A DNA stretch of 64,000 nt from an uncultured Alphaproteobacteria bacterium (GTDB lineage: Bacteria > Pseudomonadota > Alphaproteobacteria > Rhodobacterales > Rhodobacteraceae). Of this stretch, positions 26,958-35,707 are shown piece by piece (position 1 is the first letter of the stretch; each line of letters begins with the position of its first letter). The DNA is taken from NCBI GenBank assembly GCA_902537215.1, contig CACBAM010000006.1:62001-126000 (forward strand). The letters run 5' to 3'. The notes under the pieces are model-generated. The model searched no databases. It was not told where the DNA came from and saw only the letters and a program-made list of their open reading frames with translations. A program made the position numbers and the translations under genes.

Positions 26958-29237
26958 ATGAATAGACAGATTGTAAATACTTTTAAAAATAAAGATTTTA
27001 TAAGTAATATTTTGGACAAATTTTTATTTTCTAATTTGGCAACCTTTATTGTTGTTTTCCTAGGACCCTTACTTTCAATAATAACTTTTTTAGCCTTTAG
27101 TATAATTGAGGAATCATCAAGACCTGAACTATTGTCGGCAATAATTGTATTAGATTTTTTATATATATTTATTGTAGGGATATTAATCTTGCTTAAGGTC
27201 TCAAAAGTATTCATGAACCAAAGAGCTGGTAGGGGAGGGTCTACACTTCATCTTAGAATTACCTCAGTTTTTTCGATTCTTGCGTTATCTCCTGCAATAA
27301 TTGTGGCTGTCTTTGCAACTATATCCCTAAATTTTGGGCTGGAGGACTGGTTTTCAGAAAAAGTTCAGAGAGTCGTAGGAAATTCATTGGAGTCTGCCAG
27401 GACATATAAGATGGAACATACCCAAAGCTTGAAAAATGATGCTTTCTGGTTGTCAAAAGTATTAAATGCTGAGAAGCAATTCAGACCTTTTTTGAGTGAT
27501 GGCGATCTTCGAAAGATCCTTAATGTGAACCAACAAGAAGGTATATCAAAATCATTTTTAATTAATTATTCAGGAATACTAAAGGTAAGAGGCGAGAGGA
27601 GCTACTTGTTCGATTTTAAGCCAGTCACAGATTATGATGTGCTTGTTGCAAAAAATGAAGGGATTGCAGTTATTGAAGATCTTGAAAACAATGAATTTAG
27701 AGCCATTGTGTTTATGGAAGCTTTCCCCGACAGATTGCTTTACGTGACCAGAAACGTAGATGGAGAGGTTTTATCTTTATTAGATCAAACAAAAGAGACT
27801 GTAGTACTTTATGATAAAATTGAAAAGGAGAGAGGCCAACTACTTTTTGAGTTTGGTCAGCTTTATTTAGGTTTCTCGATTGTACTAATTCTATCAGCCG
27901 TATGGTTTGCCCTATGGATTGCCGAGAGGTTAACAAAACCGGTAAGCAATTTGGTTACTGCCGTTGCAAAAGTTGCGGATGGGGATCTTACTGTAGAGGT
28001 TTCTGAAGAAAAAGGCAAAGATGAGGTCGCTATTCTTGGTAAAGTATTTAATAAAATGACTAGGCAAATTAAAAAGCAAAGAGACTCACTTTTATCAATC
28101 AATAGTAAAACAGAAGAACAAAAGAGACAATTTGAAGCTGTTCTTGATGGTGCTTCAGGTGGAATAATTGGAATAGATGCTAATAGAACGATAAAAGTTA
28201 TTAACGTAGCTGCTGAAAAAATACTTGGATTATCTGAGAATGAAGGCTTGAATGAGATCTTAAATGATGTTGTGCCAGAATTTATACCTTTATTCAATAA
28301 GGTCACTTTCCTAGATAGTGGGTCGTTAGAGGAAGAAGTTGAAATCTTTAGAGAGAATATAAAAGAAAAGATATTTTTAAAAATTTCGACAATAAAATCT
28401 GATAAAGGCCAGCTAGAGGGTTATGTTTTTACATTCGATGACTTGACCGATTTGGTTGCAGCACAGCGTTCAGCCGCATGGGGAGATGTAGCTAGAAGGG
28501 TTGCTCATGAAGTGAAAAACCCACTTACACCTATAAAATTGGCCGCAGAAAGATTAAAAAAGTATTTTTTTAATTTGAGTGAAAAAGATAAACTGTCAGC
28601 TTCTGAGTATGCAAATATGATTATCAGACAAACAGAGAGCTTAAGTCGTTTAGTAACTGAGTTTAGTAACTTTTCTAGATTACCAATGCCTAAAAAAGTA
28701 GAGCTTGACTTATGTAAGCTTACAGAGAGTGCAATCTTATTACAAAAAGTTGCTTATAAAGATGTCATATTTAAGTTTAAAAAGAGTGACGAGTCCATTG
28801 TAGTTTTGGGAGATGGTCAAATGCTTAATCAAGCATTTTTAAATCTAATAAAAAACTCTATTGAGTCAATAAATTCTGCAAAAGAAAACAAATTGATTGA
28901 TGAAATTAAGTCTTATGGTCAAGTAGAAGTAGATATCCAAACTCAAAATGATGAAGTTTGTGTAACCATCTTGGATAACGGGATAGGATTACCAAAAAAT
29001 GTTAATCGATTATTCGAACCATACGTAACCATAAAAAAAGAGGGTACCGGATTAGGGTTATCAATTGTAAAGCGGATTATCGAAGATCATTTAGGCAGCT
29101 TATTTCTTTTGCCAGGCCGTAAAATGAAAGGTAGCAATCATTTTGGAGCTGAGGCAAAAATCATATTACCTACAATTAACTCGCAAAAACTAAAAATGGA
29201 TCCAAAATTAAGCCTCAGAGGAGAGCGGATAAAATGA
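26958..29237 (+). CDS. ntrY: Membrane sensor histidine kinase NtrY
   Basis: Membrane-bound kinase partner of NtrX, implicated in nitrogen and redox signalling in alphaproteobacteria. Three or four N-terminal membrane helices and a periplasmic sensor segment (about residues 130-280) lead to a HAMP domain (LTKPVSNLVTAVAKVADGDL), a PAS domain (about 390-500), and a kinase core with VAHEVKNPLTPIKLAAERL and GTGLGLSIVKRI. The start may be the TTG at 26949 or the ATG at 26958; I use the ATG. It ends in a 4-base ATGA overlap with ntrX. Confidence 0.93.
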   Translation: MNRQIVNTFKNKDFISNILDKFLFSNLATFIVVFLGPLLSIITFLAFSIIEESSRPELLSAIIVLDFLYIFIVGILILLKVSKVFMNQRAGRGGSTLHLRITSVFSILALSPAIIVAVFATISLNFGLEDWFSEKVQRVVGNSLESARTYKMEHTQSLKNDAFWLSKVLNAEKQFRPFLSDGDLRKILNVNQQEGISKSFLINYSGILKVRGERSYLFDFKPVTDYDVLVAKNEGIAVIEDLENNEFRAIVFMEAFPDRLLYVTRNVDGEVLSLLDQTKETVVLYDKIEKERGQLLFEFGQLYLGFSIVLILSAVWFALWIAERLTKPVSNLVTAVAKVADGDLTVEVSEEKGKDEVAILGKVFNKMTRQIKKQRDSLLSINSKTEEQKRQFEAVLDGASGGIIGIDANRTIKVINVAAEKILGLSENEGLNEILNDVVPEFIPLFNKVTFLDSGSLEEEVEIFRENIKEKIFLKISTIKSDKGQLEGYVFTFDDLTDLVAAQRSAAWGDVARRVAHEVKNPLTPIKLAAERLKKYFFNLSEKDKLSASEYANMIIRQTESLSRLVTEFSNFSRLPMPKKVELDLCKLTESAILLQKVAYKDVIFKFKKSDESIVVLGDGQMLNQAFLNLIKNSIESINSAKENKLIDEIKSYGQVEVDIQTQNDEVCVTILDNGIGLPKNVNRLFEPYVTIKKEGTGLGLSIVKRIIEDHLGSLFLLPGRKMKGSNHFGAEAKIILPTINSQKLKMDPKLSLRGERIK

Positions 29238-30613
29238 GTTATGTACTTGTAGTTGATGACGAAAAAGATATCAGAGATTTAATTAGCCAGATCTTATTTG
29301 AAGAGGGTCATACAGTAAAGTTGGCTCATAACTCAACTTCTGCAATCGATTATATTAATAATGGGGAGCCAGACCTAATTATATTAGATATTTGGCTCAA
29401 AGATAGTGAAATGGATGGTATTGAGATTCTCAAATCAGTAAGGCAAAATAATCCTTTGTGTCCTGTAGTTGTGATATCTGGACATGGAAATATAGAAATA
29501 GCGGTTGCAGCTGTAAAACAAGGCGCGTACGACTTTATCGAAAAGCCATTTAATATTGATCAACTTCTGCTTGTTATTAATAGAGCTTTAGAAGCATCAC
29601 GTTTAAGAAAAGAAGTTTTTTCTCTTCAAAATAAAGAAATATATGAAAGTAGAATGGTTGGTGGAACAGGTGCTTTTAAAATATTAAAACAAAAGCTAGA
29701 TAAATTGATTAAATCGAATGGACGAATACTTATTTCAGGTCCGTCTGGGTCTGGAAAAGAAATTGCTGCAAGATATATTCATCAAAACTCGCCACGTGCC
29801 AATAATAGGTTTTTAACTGTCGCATGCGCTTCTATCCAATCTGAAAAAATGGAAGAGCTTCTCTTTGGTCAAGAGATTGATGGAAAAATTAACCCAGGTC
29901 TTTTTGAAAGAGCTCATGGAGGAACATTGTTTTTTGATGAAGTTGCAGATCTGCCCATTGGTACGCAAGCAAAAATATTAAGAATTCTTGTCGATCAAGT
30001 TTTTTTTAGGGTTGGCGGTAAAAATGTAGTCAGAGTAGATTGCAGGATAATTTCTTCCACAGCAAAGGATCTGGTAAAAGAGATAGACGAAGGCAACTTT
30101 AAAGAAGAGCTTTTTCATAGGTTTAATGTGGTACCGATAAGAATTCCATCTCTTGAAGAAAGAATTCTTGATATCCCATTATTGTCTACTCATTTTATTG
30201 ATTTGCTAGCTAAAAATGAAGGCCTGCCAAATAAGCAATTGACAGAAGCTGCAATTAGAAAATTACAAAATATGAGCTGGCCAGGAAATATTAGGCAGTT
30301 AAAAAATACTATTGAAAGAGCACTTATTTTAGGTGCCAGTAAAACCGTTGTTAATCCTGATGATATTTTTGAATTTATAGAGACTGAAAAAAATAATTTC
30401 CGAGGTAACGTATTGGACTTTAGTAGCGAGTTTTTTACAGATAAATCCCTTAGATCAGCTAGAGAAGAATTTGAAAGAGCTTACTTAAAGTACCAAATCA
30501 GTAAGTTTGGTGGAAATGTGTCAAAGACCGCGAGCTATGTTGGAATGGAAAGGTCTGCACTTCACAGAAAAATGAAATTGTTAAATATTGAAAGCACATT
30601 AAAAGAAAAATAA
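29234..30613 (+). CDS. ntrX: Response regulator NtrX, AAA+ type lacking GAFTGA
   Basis: Partner regulator of NtrY. The receiver domain has VVDDEKDIR and phospho-Asp in LDIWLKD. The AAA+ domain has Walker A GPSGSGKE and Walker B GGTLFFDEVAD. The GAFTGA loop that should lie between them is replaced by EIDGKINPGLFERAHGG, so contact with sigma-54 is unlikely. The C-terminal Fis-like helix-turn-helix is NVSKTASYVGMERSALHRK. The 459-residue length is normal. It follows ntrY with a 4-base overlap and is followed 22 bases later by trkA. Confidence 0.94.
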   Translation: MSYVLVVDDEKDIRDLISQILFEEGHTVKLAHNSTSAIDYINNGEPDLIILDIWLKDSEMDGIEILKSVRQNNPLCPVVVISGHGNIEIAVAAVKQGAYDFIEKPFNIDQLLLVINRALEASRLRKEVFSLQNKEIYESRMVGGTGAFKILKQKLDKLIKSNGRILISGPSGSGKEIAARYIHQNSPRANNRFLTVACASIQSEKMEELLFGQEIDGKINPGLFERAHGGTLFFDEVADLPIGTQAKILRILVDQVFFRVGGKNVVRVDCRIISSTAKDLVKEIDEGNFKEELFHRFNVVPIRIPSLEERILDIPLLSTHFIDLLAKNEGLPNKQLTEAAIRKLQNMSWPGNIRQLKNTIERALILGASKTVVNPDDIFEFIETEKNNFRGNVLDFSSEFFTDKSLRSAREEFERAYLKYQISKFGGNVSKTASYVGMERSALHRKMKLLNIESTLKEK

Positions 30614-30635
30614 CAAACTTATAAAGGAAAAATTA

Positions 30636-32015
30636 ATGAAAATTATAGTTTGTGGTGCCGGTCAAGTTGGATTGCAAATAGCAAAACATCTTTCTGACGA
30701 AAGAATGGACGTAATAGTTATTGATAAATCTTCAGACTTAATTAAAAAAGTAGTTGATGAGTTAGATGTTTCTGCCGTCTGTGGCTATGCTTCTTATCCA
30801 CACGTTTTGGAACGCGCTGGAGCACATGATGCAGATATGATTATCGCTGCCACATTGTCTGATGAAGTTAATATGGTTACATGCCAAATTGCACATTCTA
30901 TATTTTCTATCCCAAGAAAAATTGCCAGAATCAGATCAAATTTTTATCTTGAGGAAAATTATTCTAGCTATTACCGCTCTGATCATCTTCCAATAGACGA
31001 GATAATATCTCCTGAGAGGGAGATCGCTGAGGGCTTATTGAAACGGTTAGAGGTTCCTGTCGCTTTTGAAGCAACAGAATTTTTAGATGGGTCTGCTGCC
31101 TTGATTGGTCTCACTTTAAAAGAAGAGTGTGCTGTGTTATCAACACCTTTAAGGCAGTTATCTGAGCTTTTTTCCACTCTAAATGCTATTGTGGTTGGAA
31201 TAAGAAGGGGCAATAATCTTTTTGTTCCAGATCCTGAAGATGAATTGCAACCAAATGATAATATTTATATTTTCAGTGACAAAAAAGATCTAAGTCGGAC
31301 GATTGAGATTTTTGATAAAAAAAGCTTTATTGGTAAGTCAATAGTAATCTTAGGAATGGGTGCTGTAGGACAAAATGTAGCTAAAATGCTAGAAAATAGG
31401 AAGAACGAAGGTGTAAATGTTAAGGTTATTGAAAAATCAAAAGATAGAGCGGTTGATGCGGCTGAGTTGCTGGAGAAGACGGTTGTTTTGAATGGAGATG
31501 GTCTTGATACCGAGACCTTAGACGAGGCCAATGTTGGCCTATCAGATTTCTTTATAGCTTTAACTGATGATGATAAAACTAATTTAATAGCTTGTGCAAA
31601 AGCAAAAGCATTTGGGTGCAAGTTTACGATGGCACTAATTAATGACCCTTCATTAGATAAAATGATCTCAACGATGGGGATAGATTCTTTTATTAGCCCA
31701 AAGTCGATTACGGTTTCATCAATTTTACGCAATATTAGGCACGGAATGGTAAGGTCTGTATATTCTGTAGGTGATGGTGAGGCCGAAGTTTTGGAGTTTC
31801 GTGTGCTAGACTCTTCACCTATTACAGGTAAAACTTTAAAGGACTTAGATTGGCCAAAAGACTCCCTGGTCGGTTTATTAAAAAAAGATACTGAAGTCCT
31901 AGTGCCTAGAGGGAGTACCAGATTTGAAACAGGAGATGTATTAACAGTGTTCTGTTTAAGAGATGATATAAATAAGGTAGAAAATTTGTTTCAAGTGGGC
32001 GTAGACTTTTTTTAA
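30636..32015 (+). CDS. trkA: Trk potassium uptake regulatory protein TrkA
   Basis: Cytoplasmic NAD(H)-binding gate of the Trk potassium channel. Two tandem RCK (Rossmann) halves are visible, the first with GAGQVGLQIAKHL at the N-terminus and the second with LGMGAVGQNVAKML near residue 240; each is followed by a TrkA-C domain. The 459-residue length is normal. An AAAGGAAA site precedes the ATG. It lies between ntrX and hfq, the usual alphaproteobacterial position; no trkH gene lies nearby. Confidence 0.95.
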   Translation: MKIIVCGAGQVGLQIAKHLSDERMDVIVIDKSSDLIKKVVDELDVSAVCGYASYPHVLERAGAHDADMIIAATLSDEVNMVTCQIAHSIFSIPRKIARIRSNFYLEENYSSYYRSDHLPIDEIISPEREIAEGLLKRLEVPVAFEATEFLDGSAALIGLTLKEECAVLSTPLRQLSELFSTLNAIVVGIRRGNNLFVPDPEDELQPNDNIYIFSDKKDLSRTIEIFDKKSFIGKSIVILGMGAVGQNVAKMLENRKNEGVNVKVIEKSKDRAVDAAELLEKTVVLNGDGLDTETLDEANVGLSDFFIALTDDDKTNLIACAKAKAFGCKFTMALINDPSLDKMISTMGIDSFISPKSITVSSILRNIRHGMVRSVYSVGDGEAEVLEFRVLDSSPITGKTLKDLDWPKDSLVGLLKKDTEVLVPRGSTRFETGDVLTVFCLRDDINKVENLFQVGVDFF

Positions 32016-32057
32016 AAAAGTGCTAATTTAAACATTAATGATCAAAGGCTCTAGAAC

Positions 32058-32300
32058 ATGGCGTCATCACAATCAAGTTTGCAAGATACATTTCTTAACT
32101 CTGTAAGAAAAAATAGAAATCCTGTGACACTTTTTTTGGTAAACGGGGTTAAACTTCAGGGAGTTATTACTTGGTTTGATAATTTTTCTGTTCTCTTAAG
32201 GAGAGAGGGAACGGTACAACTGGTGTATAAACATGCTATTTCAACTATTATGCCTTCGCTTCCTATTGATCTTTTAGGGGAAGACAGTGAAGAAGAGTAG
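32058..32300 (+). CDS. hfq: RNA chaperone Hfq
   Basis: Sm-like hexameric RNA chaperone that pairs small RNAs with mRNAs. Sm1 includes [22 protein letters not shown] and Sm2 the YKHAISTI motif that forms the proximal RNA-binding pore. The 80-residue length with a short acidic tail is typical for alphaproteobacteria. It is followed 10 bases later by hflX, as in most proteobacteria. The 42-base gap after trkA shows no clear promoter or terminator. Confidence 0.97.
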   Translation: MASSQSSLQDTFLNSVRKNRNPVTLFLVNGVKLQGVITWFDNFSVLLRREGTVQLVYKHAISTIMPSLPIDLLGEDSEEE

Positions 32301-32310
32301 AAGCTAGAGT

Positions 32311-33570
32311 TTGCGTACTTATGTTATTTCCGTAATTCTTCAGGGCAAACAGAATAAATATTTTAAAGAAGATGAATTTTTTCAATTAGCACGATCATTA
32401 AGCGCTTTAAGTATCAAAAGAAAATCTGTTATACGTTTAACTAAAAGTCATCCGGCTTTTTTTCTTTCGAAGGGACACCTAAATAACATCAAAAATTACG
32501 TTGCAGATAATAATATTGGTCTTGTTTTATTAGATAATCCTTTGTCTCCTGTTCAACAAAGAAATCTTGAAAAAAAGCTTATCGCCAAAGTTCTTGACAG
32601 AACTGGTCTAGTTTTAGAGATTTTTGGGAGTAGAGCTCAATCGAAAGAGGGGATGCTTCAAGTAGAACTCGCTCATCTCTTACACCAAAAATCACGTTTG
32701 GTAAGAAGTTGGACTCATTTAGAAAGACAGAGAGGTGGGAAAGGATTTCTTGGTGGTCCCGGAGAAACACAGATTGAATCTGATAGAAGAAGTTTATCAT
32801 CTAAAATAGTTAACATTAGAAAGTCCATCAGCAAAGTTAGAAAGACAAGAAATGTACAAAGAAACCAAAGATTAAAAAATAGTATACCTTTGGTTTCCTT
32901 TGTAGGTTATACAAACGCTGGAAAATCAACACTATTTAATGCTTTTCCAAACAAAAAAACAAAAGCAGAAAACCTACTATTTTCAACTCTTGATCCTTAT
33001 TTGAAAAAATGTGGATCACACAAAAAAGAGTTTATAATTTCCGATACCGTTGGCTTTATTAGAGATCTACCTACTTCGTTAGTAATTGCTTTTAGAGCAA
33101 CGCTTGAAGAAATAACTTTTTCAGACCTTATTGTTCATGTGGTAGATGTATCAGACGAATTTGCAGATAAAAATGCGGAAGTGGTATATAATACTTTAGA
33201 GGCATTGGGTGTAGATACTGGAGATAAAAATAGAATTATAGAAGTTCATAACAAAATTGACATCGGTATTCATCAAAGGTTTCCACCCTTTTTAAAAGGA
33301 CTGGAAAAGGACAAAATTTTTTCTATTTCCGCAAAAAAAAAACAGGGTCTAGAGGATCTTTTCAAAGGAATTGAAAATAAATTGTATAAACAATCAATAA
33401 AAGAGAATATTATTTTAGATGTAACTGAGACAGAAAAGATTAAGTGGCTTTATCAAAATCAGTTAGTCAAATCCTCTGAGTTGAAAGAAAGCGATATAAA
33501 ACTTGAATTAATATGGGATGGTGAAGAGAGACAAAAATTTAATGAAACTTTTGCGGTGTCGGTTTTATAA
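32311..33570 (+). CDS. hflX: Ribosome-associated GTPase HflX
   Basis: GTPase that binds the 50S subunit and can split stalled or stressed ribosomes. The N-terminal domain (residues 1-190) contains a family segment RQRGGKGFLGGPGETQIE. The G domain has G1 GYTNAGKST, G3 DTVGFIRDLP and G4 in the HNKID stretch. The 419-residue length is normal. It begins with TTG at 32311, with no better ATG nearby. Its 3' end overlaps the convergent YiiX-like gene by 32 bases. Confidence 0.93.
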   Translation: MRTYVISVILQGKQNKYFKEDEFFQLARSLSALSIKRKSVIRLTKSHPAFFLSKGHLNNIKNYVADNNIGLVLLDNPLSPVQQRNLEKKLIAKVLDRTGLVLEIFGSRAQSKEGMLQVELAHLLHQKSRLVRSWTHLERQRGGKGFLGGPGETQIESDRRSLSSKIVNIRKSISKVRKTRNVQRNQRLKNSIPLVSFVGYTNAGKSTLFNAFPNKKTKAENLLFSTLDPYLKKCGSHKKEFIISDTVGFIRDLPTSLVIAFRATLEEITFSDLIVHVVDVSDEFADKNAEVVYNTLEALGVDTGDKNRIIEVHNKIDIGIHQRFPPFLKGLEKDKIFSISAKKKQGLEDLFKGIENKLYKQSIKENIILDVTETEKIKWLYQNQLVKSSELKESDIKLELIWDGEERQKFNETFAVSVL

Positions 33571-34210
33571 TTTTAAAGAAAGGAGAAATATCAAAATCTT
33601 TTGGCAAGCAATAAGTAGGATGGCGCAATATTATTGACTCTAGGTTATTTTTAAATGGAAGAATCGGATGGCCTATTTCCTTGAAAGCTTCCGCTATTAG
33701 AGTAGAGCAAATAGCTTTTGTTGGATCTCCAGCACCAATTCCAATTAAATTCCTTCTAAGCTTTTTTGGAACCGGTGGAGTCGGAAAAACATATCTAATT
33801 AAGTCTATAATGTTTTTTAAATCATATTTTGAACCTATTTTTTTTATTAAATAGTTAATTAAAATTTGTCTTTTTTTATTGTTTAAGAATACTGGTCTAC
33901 ATATCCTAAGATTATGATGCATATAAACATCGATATCTGTAAATATGCATCCATCAACTGCCTTAACTTCAATCAAACAGTGACTTAAAGAACCTGCTTC
34001 GCCTATAAAAATTGCAGCATGAGACCAATTAGAATTGGTAATGAATTGAATTGCATTGCTTATCCGACTCTGTCCTTCGACTAAAACTACATCACCCGGT
34101 TCTAAAGCAGATTTTATATCATCGATATTAATTCTGAAGTAATGATCTTCATATATGTGCTCCTTAGTCAGATACTTTGCCAGCTGGGTACCAATGAGTT
34201 GTAACAACAT
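33539..34210 (-). CDS. YiiX/YebB-like permuted papain-fold cysteine hydrolase
   Basis: A 223-residue protein of the permuted NlpC/P60-like (YiiX, DUF830-type) group. The catalytic histidine is in NSNWSHAAIFIG and the cysteine in AICSTLIAEAF, in the circularly permuted His-then-Cys order. An adjoining LEPGDVVLVEGQSRIS segment is also family-typical. No signal peptide is visible. The substrate is unknown; this fold cleaves amide or ester bonds of peptides and lipids. It is last in a reverse unit after tdk (9-base gap), and overlaps the hflX 3' end. Confidence 0.78.
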   Translation of the reverse strand: MLLQLIGTQLAKYLTKEHIYEDHYFRINIDDIKSALEPGDVVLVEGQSRISNAIQFITNSNWSHAAIFIGEAGSLSHCLIEVKAVDGCIFTDIDVYMHHNLRICRPVFLNNKKRQILINYLIKKIGSKYDLKNIIDLIRYVFPTPPVPKKLRRNLIGIGAGDPTKAICSTLIAEAFKEIGHPILPFKNNLESIILRHPTYCLPKDFDISPFFKIIKPTPQKFH

Positions 34211-34219
34211 TAAATTTGT

Positions 34220-34798
34220 CTAGCTCTCCATTAGCTGGCGCCAGTGTATTCTACATAAAGATTCATATAAGTCATTTCCTCCAATCTGTATTTGAGATCC
34301 ATCTTTAATAGGTTTGTTGTTAGTGGATTTTCTTACCACCATAGTAGCTTTTTTCCCGCAATGGCAAATTGTCTTTATTTCCTTTAATTCATCGGCTAAG
34401 CCAAGGAGCGCAGATGATCCTGGAAATAAATTACCCTGAAAATCAACCCTTAGTCCGTAACACAAAACTGGTAGAAAGAGGTCATCAACAGCTCTTGCCA
34501 GTTGCCATACTTGTTCTTTGGTTAAAAATTGAGATTCATCAATTAAAACACACGCTATTGGAGAACTTTTTTGCTTTGATTTCAGTAGGTTATATAAGTT
34601 TAGTCTGTCGTTAAACGTATCAGCCCGCTTCTCTATTCCTATCCTACTAGCTATTTTCCCTTCACCAGATCTATTGTCAATTTCTGCTGTTAAAAGGTAG
34701 GGCACCATACCCCTTTCCTCATAGTTATGCGCGGCTTGTAACAGAATTGTTGATTTTCCTGCATTCATAGTTGAATAATTGAAAAATAACTTTGCCAT
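34220..34798 (-). CDS. tdk: Thymidine kinase
   Basis: Salvage enzyme that phosphorylates thymidine to dTMP. The P-loop is FNYSTMNAGKST. The DExQ-type catalytic segment is LIDESQFLTKEQV (Glu as general base), and the lasso/substrate-loop region carries zinc-type cysteines (CHCGKKA and a late Cys in LCRIHW). The 192-residue length is typical. It starts 3 bases after the BKACE-type gene stop and is followed 9 bases later by the YiiX-like gene. Confidence 0.95.
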   Translation of the reverse strand: MAKLFFNYSTMNAGKSTILLQAAHNYEERGMVPYLLTAEIDNRSGEGKIASRIGIEKRADTFNDRLNLYNLLKSKQKSSPIACVLIDESQFLTKEQVWQLARAVDDLFLPVLCYGLRVDFQGNLFPGSSALLGLADELKEIKTICHCGKKATMVVRKSTNNKPIKDGSQIQIGGNDLYESLCRIHWRQLMES

Positions 34799-34801
34799 AA
34801 C

Positions 34802-35629
34802 TCATCCTAACTCTAAAATCTCACGTGCTTTTTTCCAAGAAGCAATAGGCCTATTGTACTGTTCACAAATTTCTTTCGCAATCTTTACTAAGCTAGCGTT
34901 TGAAGGTGCTAATGTCTCTTTATCAATTCTGATATTATCTTCCAACCCGGTTCTAACGTGTCCCCCCAATTTTATGCACCATTCATTCAAAATTCTCTGA
35001 TTTCTTCCAATACCTGCACCACACCATAAAGCTTTTGGCAAAAGTCGATTAACAGTCTTTATATAATATTCAAAAACATCAAAATCTGCCGGCATAGCAT
35101 TTTTTACCCCCATAACAAATTGAATATACAAATTTCCTTGTAATTTATTCTCTTTAGCTAAATTAGCTGCTTGATGAATATGAGATAAATCAAATACCTC
35201 TATTTCAGGTTTAACTGAATTTTTAATCATTTCTTCCGCGAGCCAATCAACAAGATCTGGAGGGTTCTCATAAACTCTTGTGGGAAAATTGTTTGAGCCA
35301 ACAGTTAATGAAGCCATATCTGGTCTTAGACTCAGCATTTTTCCTCGGTCAAAACCATGGCCTGAGCGACCACCTGTAGAAAGTTGGATGATCATACCAG
35401 GGCAATATTTTTCGATACCCTCTTTCAATCTTCTATATTTATCAGGGTCTATGCTAGGTGTCCCATCATCATTACGAACATGACAATGGGCTATACTAGC
35501 GCCTAACTCATAGCATTCCTGAGTGCTTTCTATCTGTTCTGCTATGCTTATTGGGACTGCAGGGTTATCTTCTTTAGTAGGGACAGAGCCTGTAATTGCG
35601 ACACATATGATACATGGATCAATCATCAT
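34802..35629 (-). CDS. BKACE-family beta-keto acid cleavage enzyme (3-keto-5-aminohexanoate cleavage-like)
   Basis: Zinc TIM-barrel enzyme condensing a beta-keto acid with acetyl-CoA to give acetoacetate or a related product and a new CoA ester. The metal-binding HxH is seen in SIAHCHVRNDDG, and the C-terminal region VRTGLEDNI carries the family glutamate. The 275-residue length is typical. The exact keto acid cannot be read from the sequence; the family acts on many substrates. It is divergent (78-base gap) from the catabolic island at 35.7 kb, and its acetoacetate product could feed the acetoacetyl-CoA synthetase at the start of the window. Confidence 0.88.
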   Translation of the reverse strand: MMIDPCIICVAITGSVPTKEDNPAVPISIAEQIESTQECYELGASIAHCHVRNDDGTPSIDPDKYRRLKEGIEKYCPGMIIQLSTGGRSGHGFDRGKMLSLRPDMASLTVGSNNFPTRVYENPPDLVDWLAEEMIKNSVKPEIEVFDLSHIHQAANLAKENKLQGNLYIQFVMGVKNAMPADFDVFEYYIKTVNRLLPKALWCGAGIGRNQRILNEWCIKLGGHVRTGLEDNIRIDKETLAPSNASLVKIAKEICEQYNRPIASWKKAREILELG

Positions 35630-35707
35630 CGTAATATAGGTTGAAATTAGGTAAATTAAAAATAAAATATCGGTGGATTATGTGTTCTTATCTTATTAAG
35701 GTTAATA

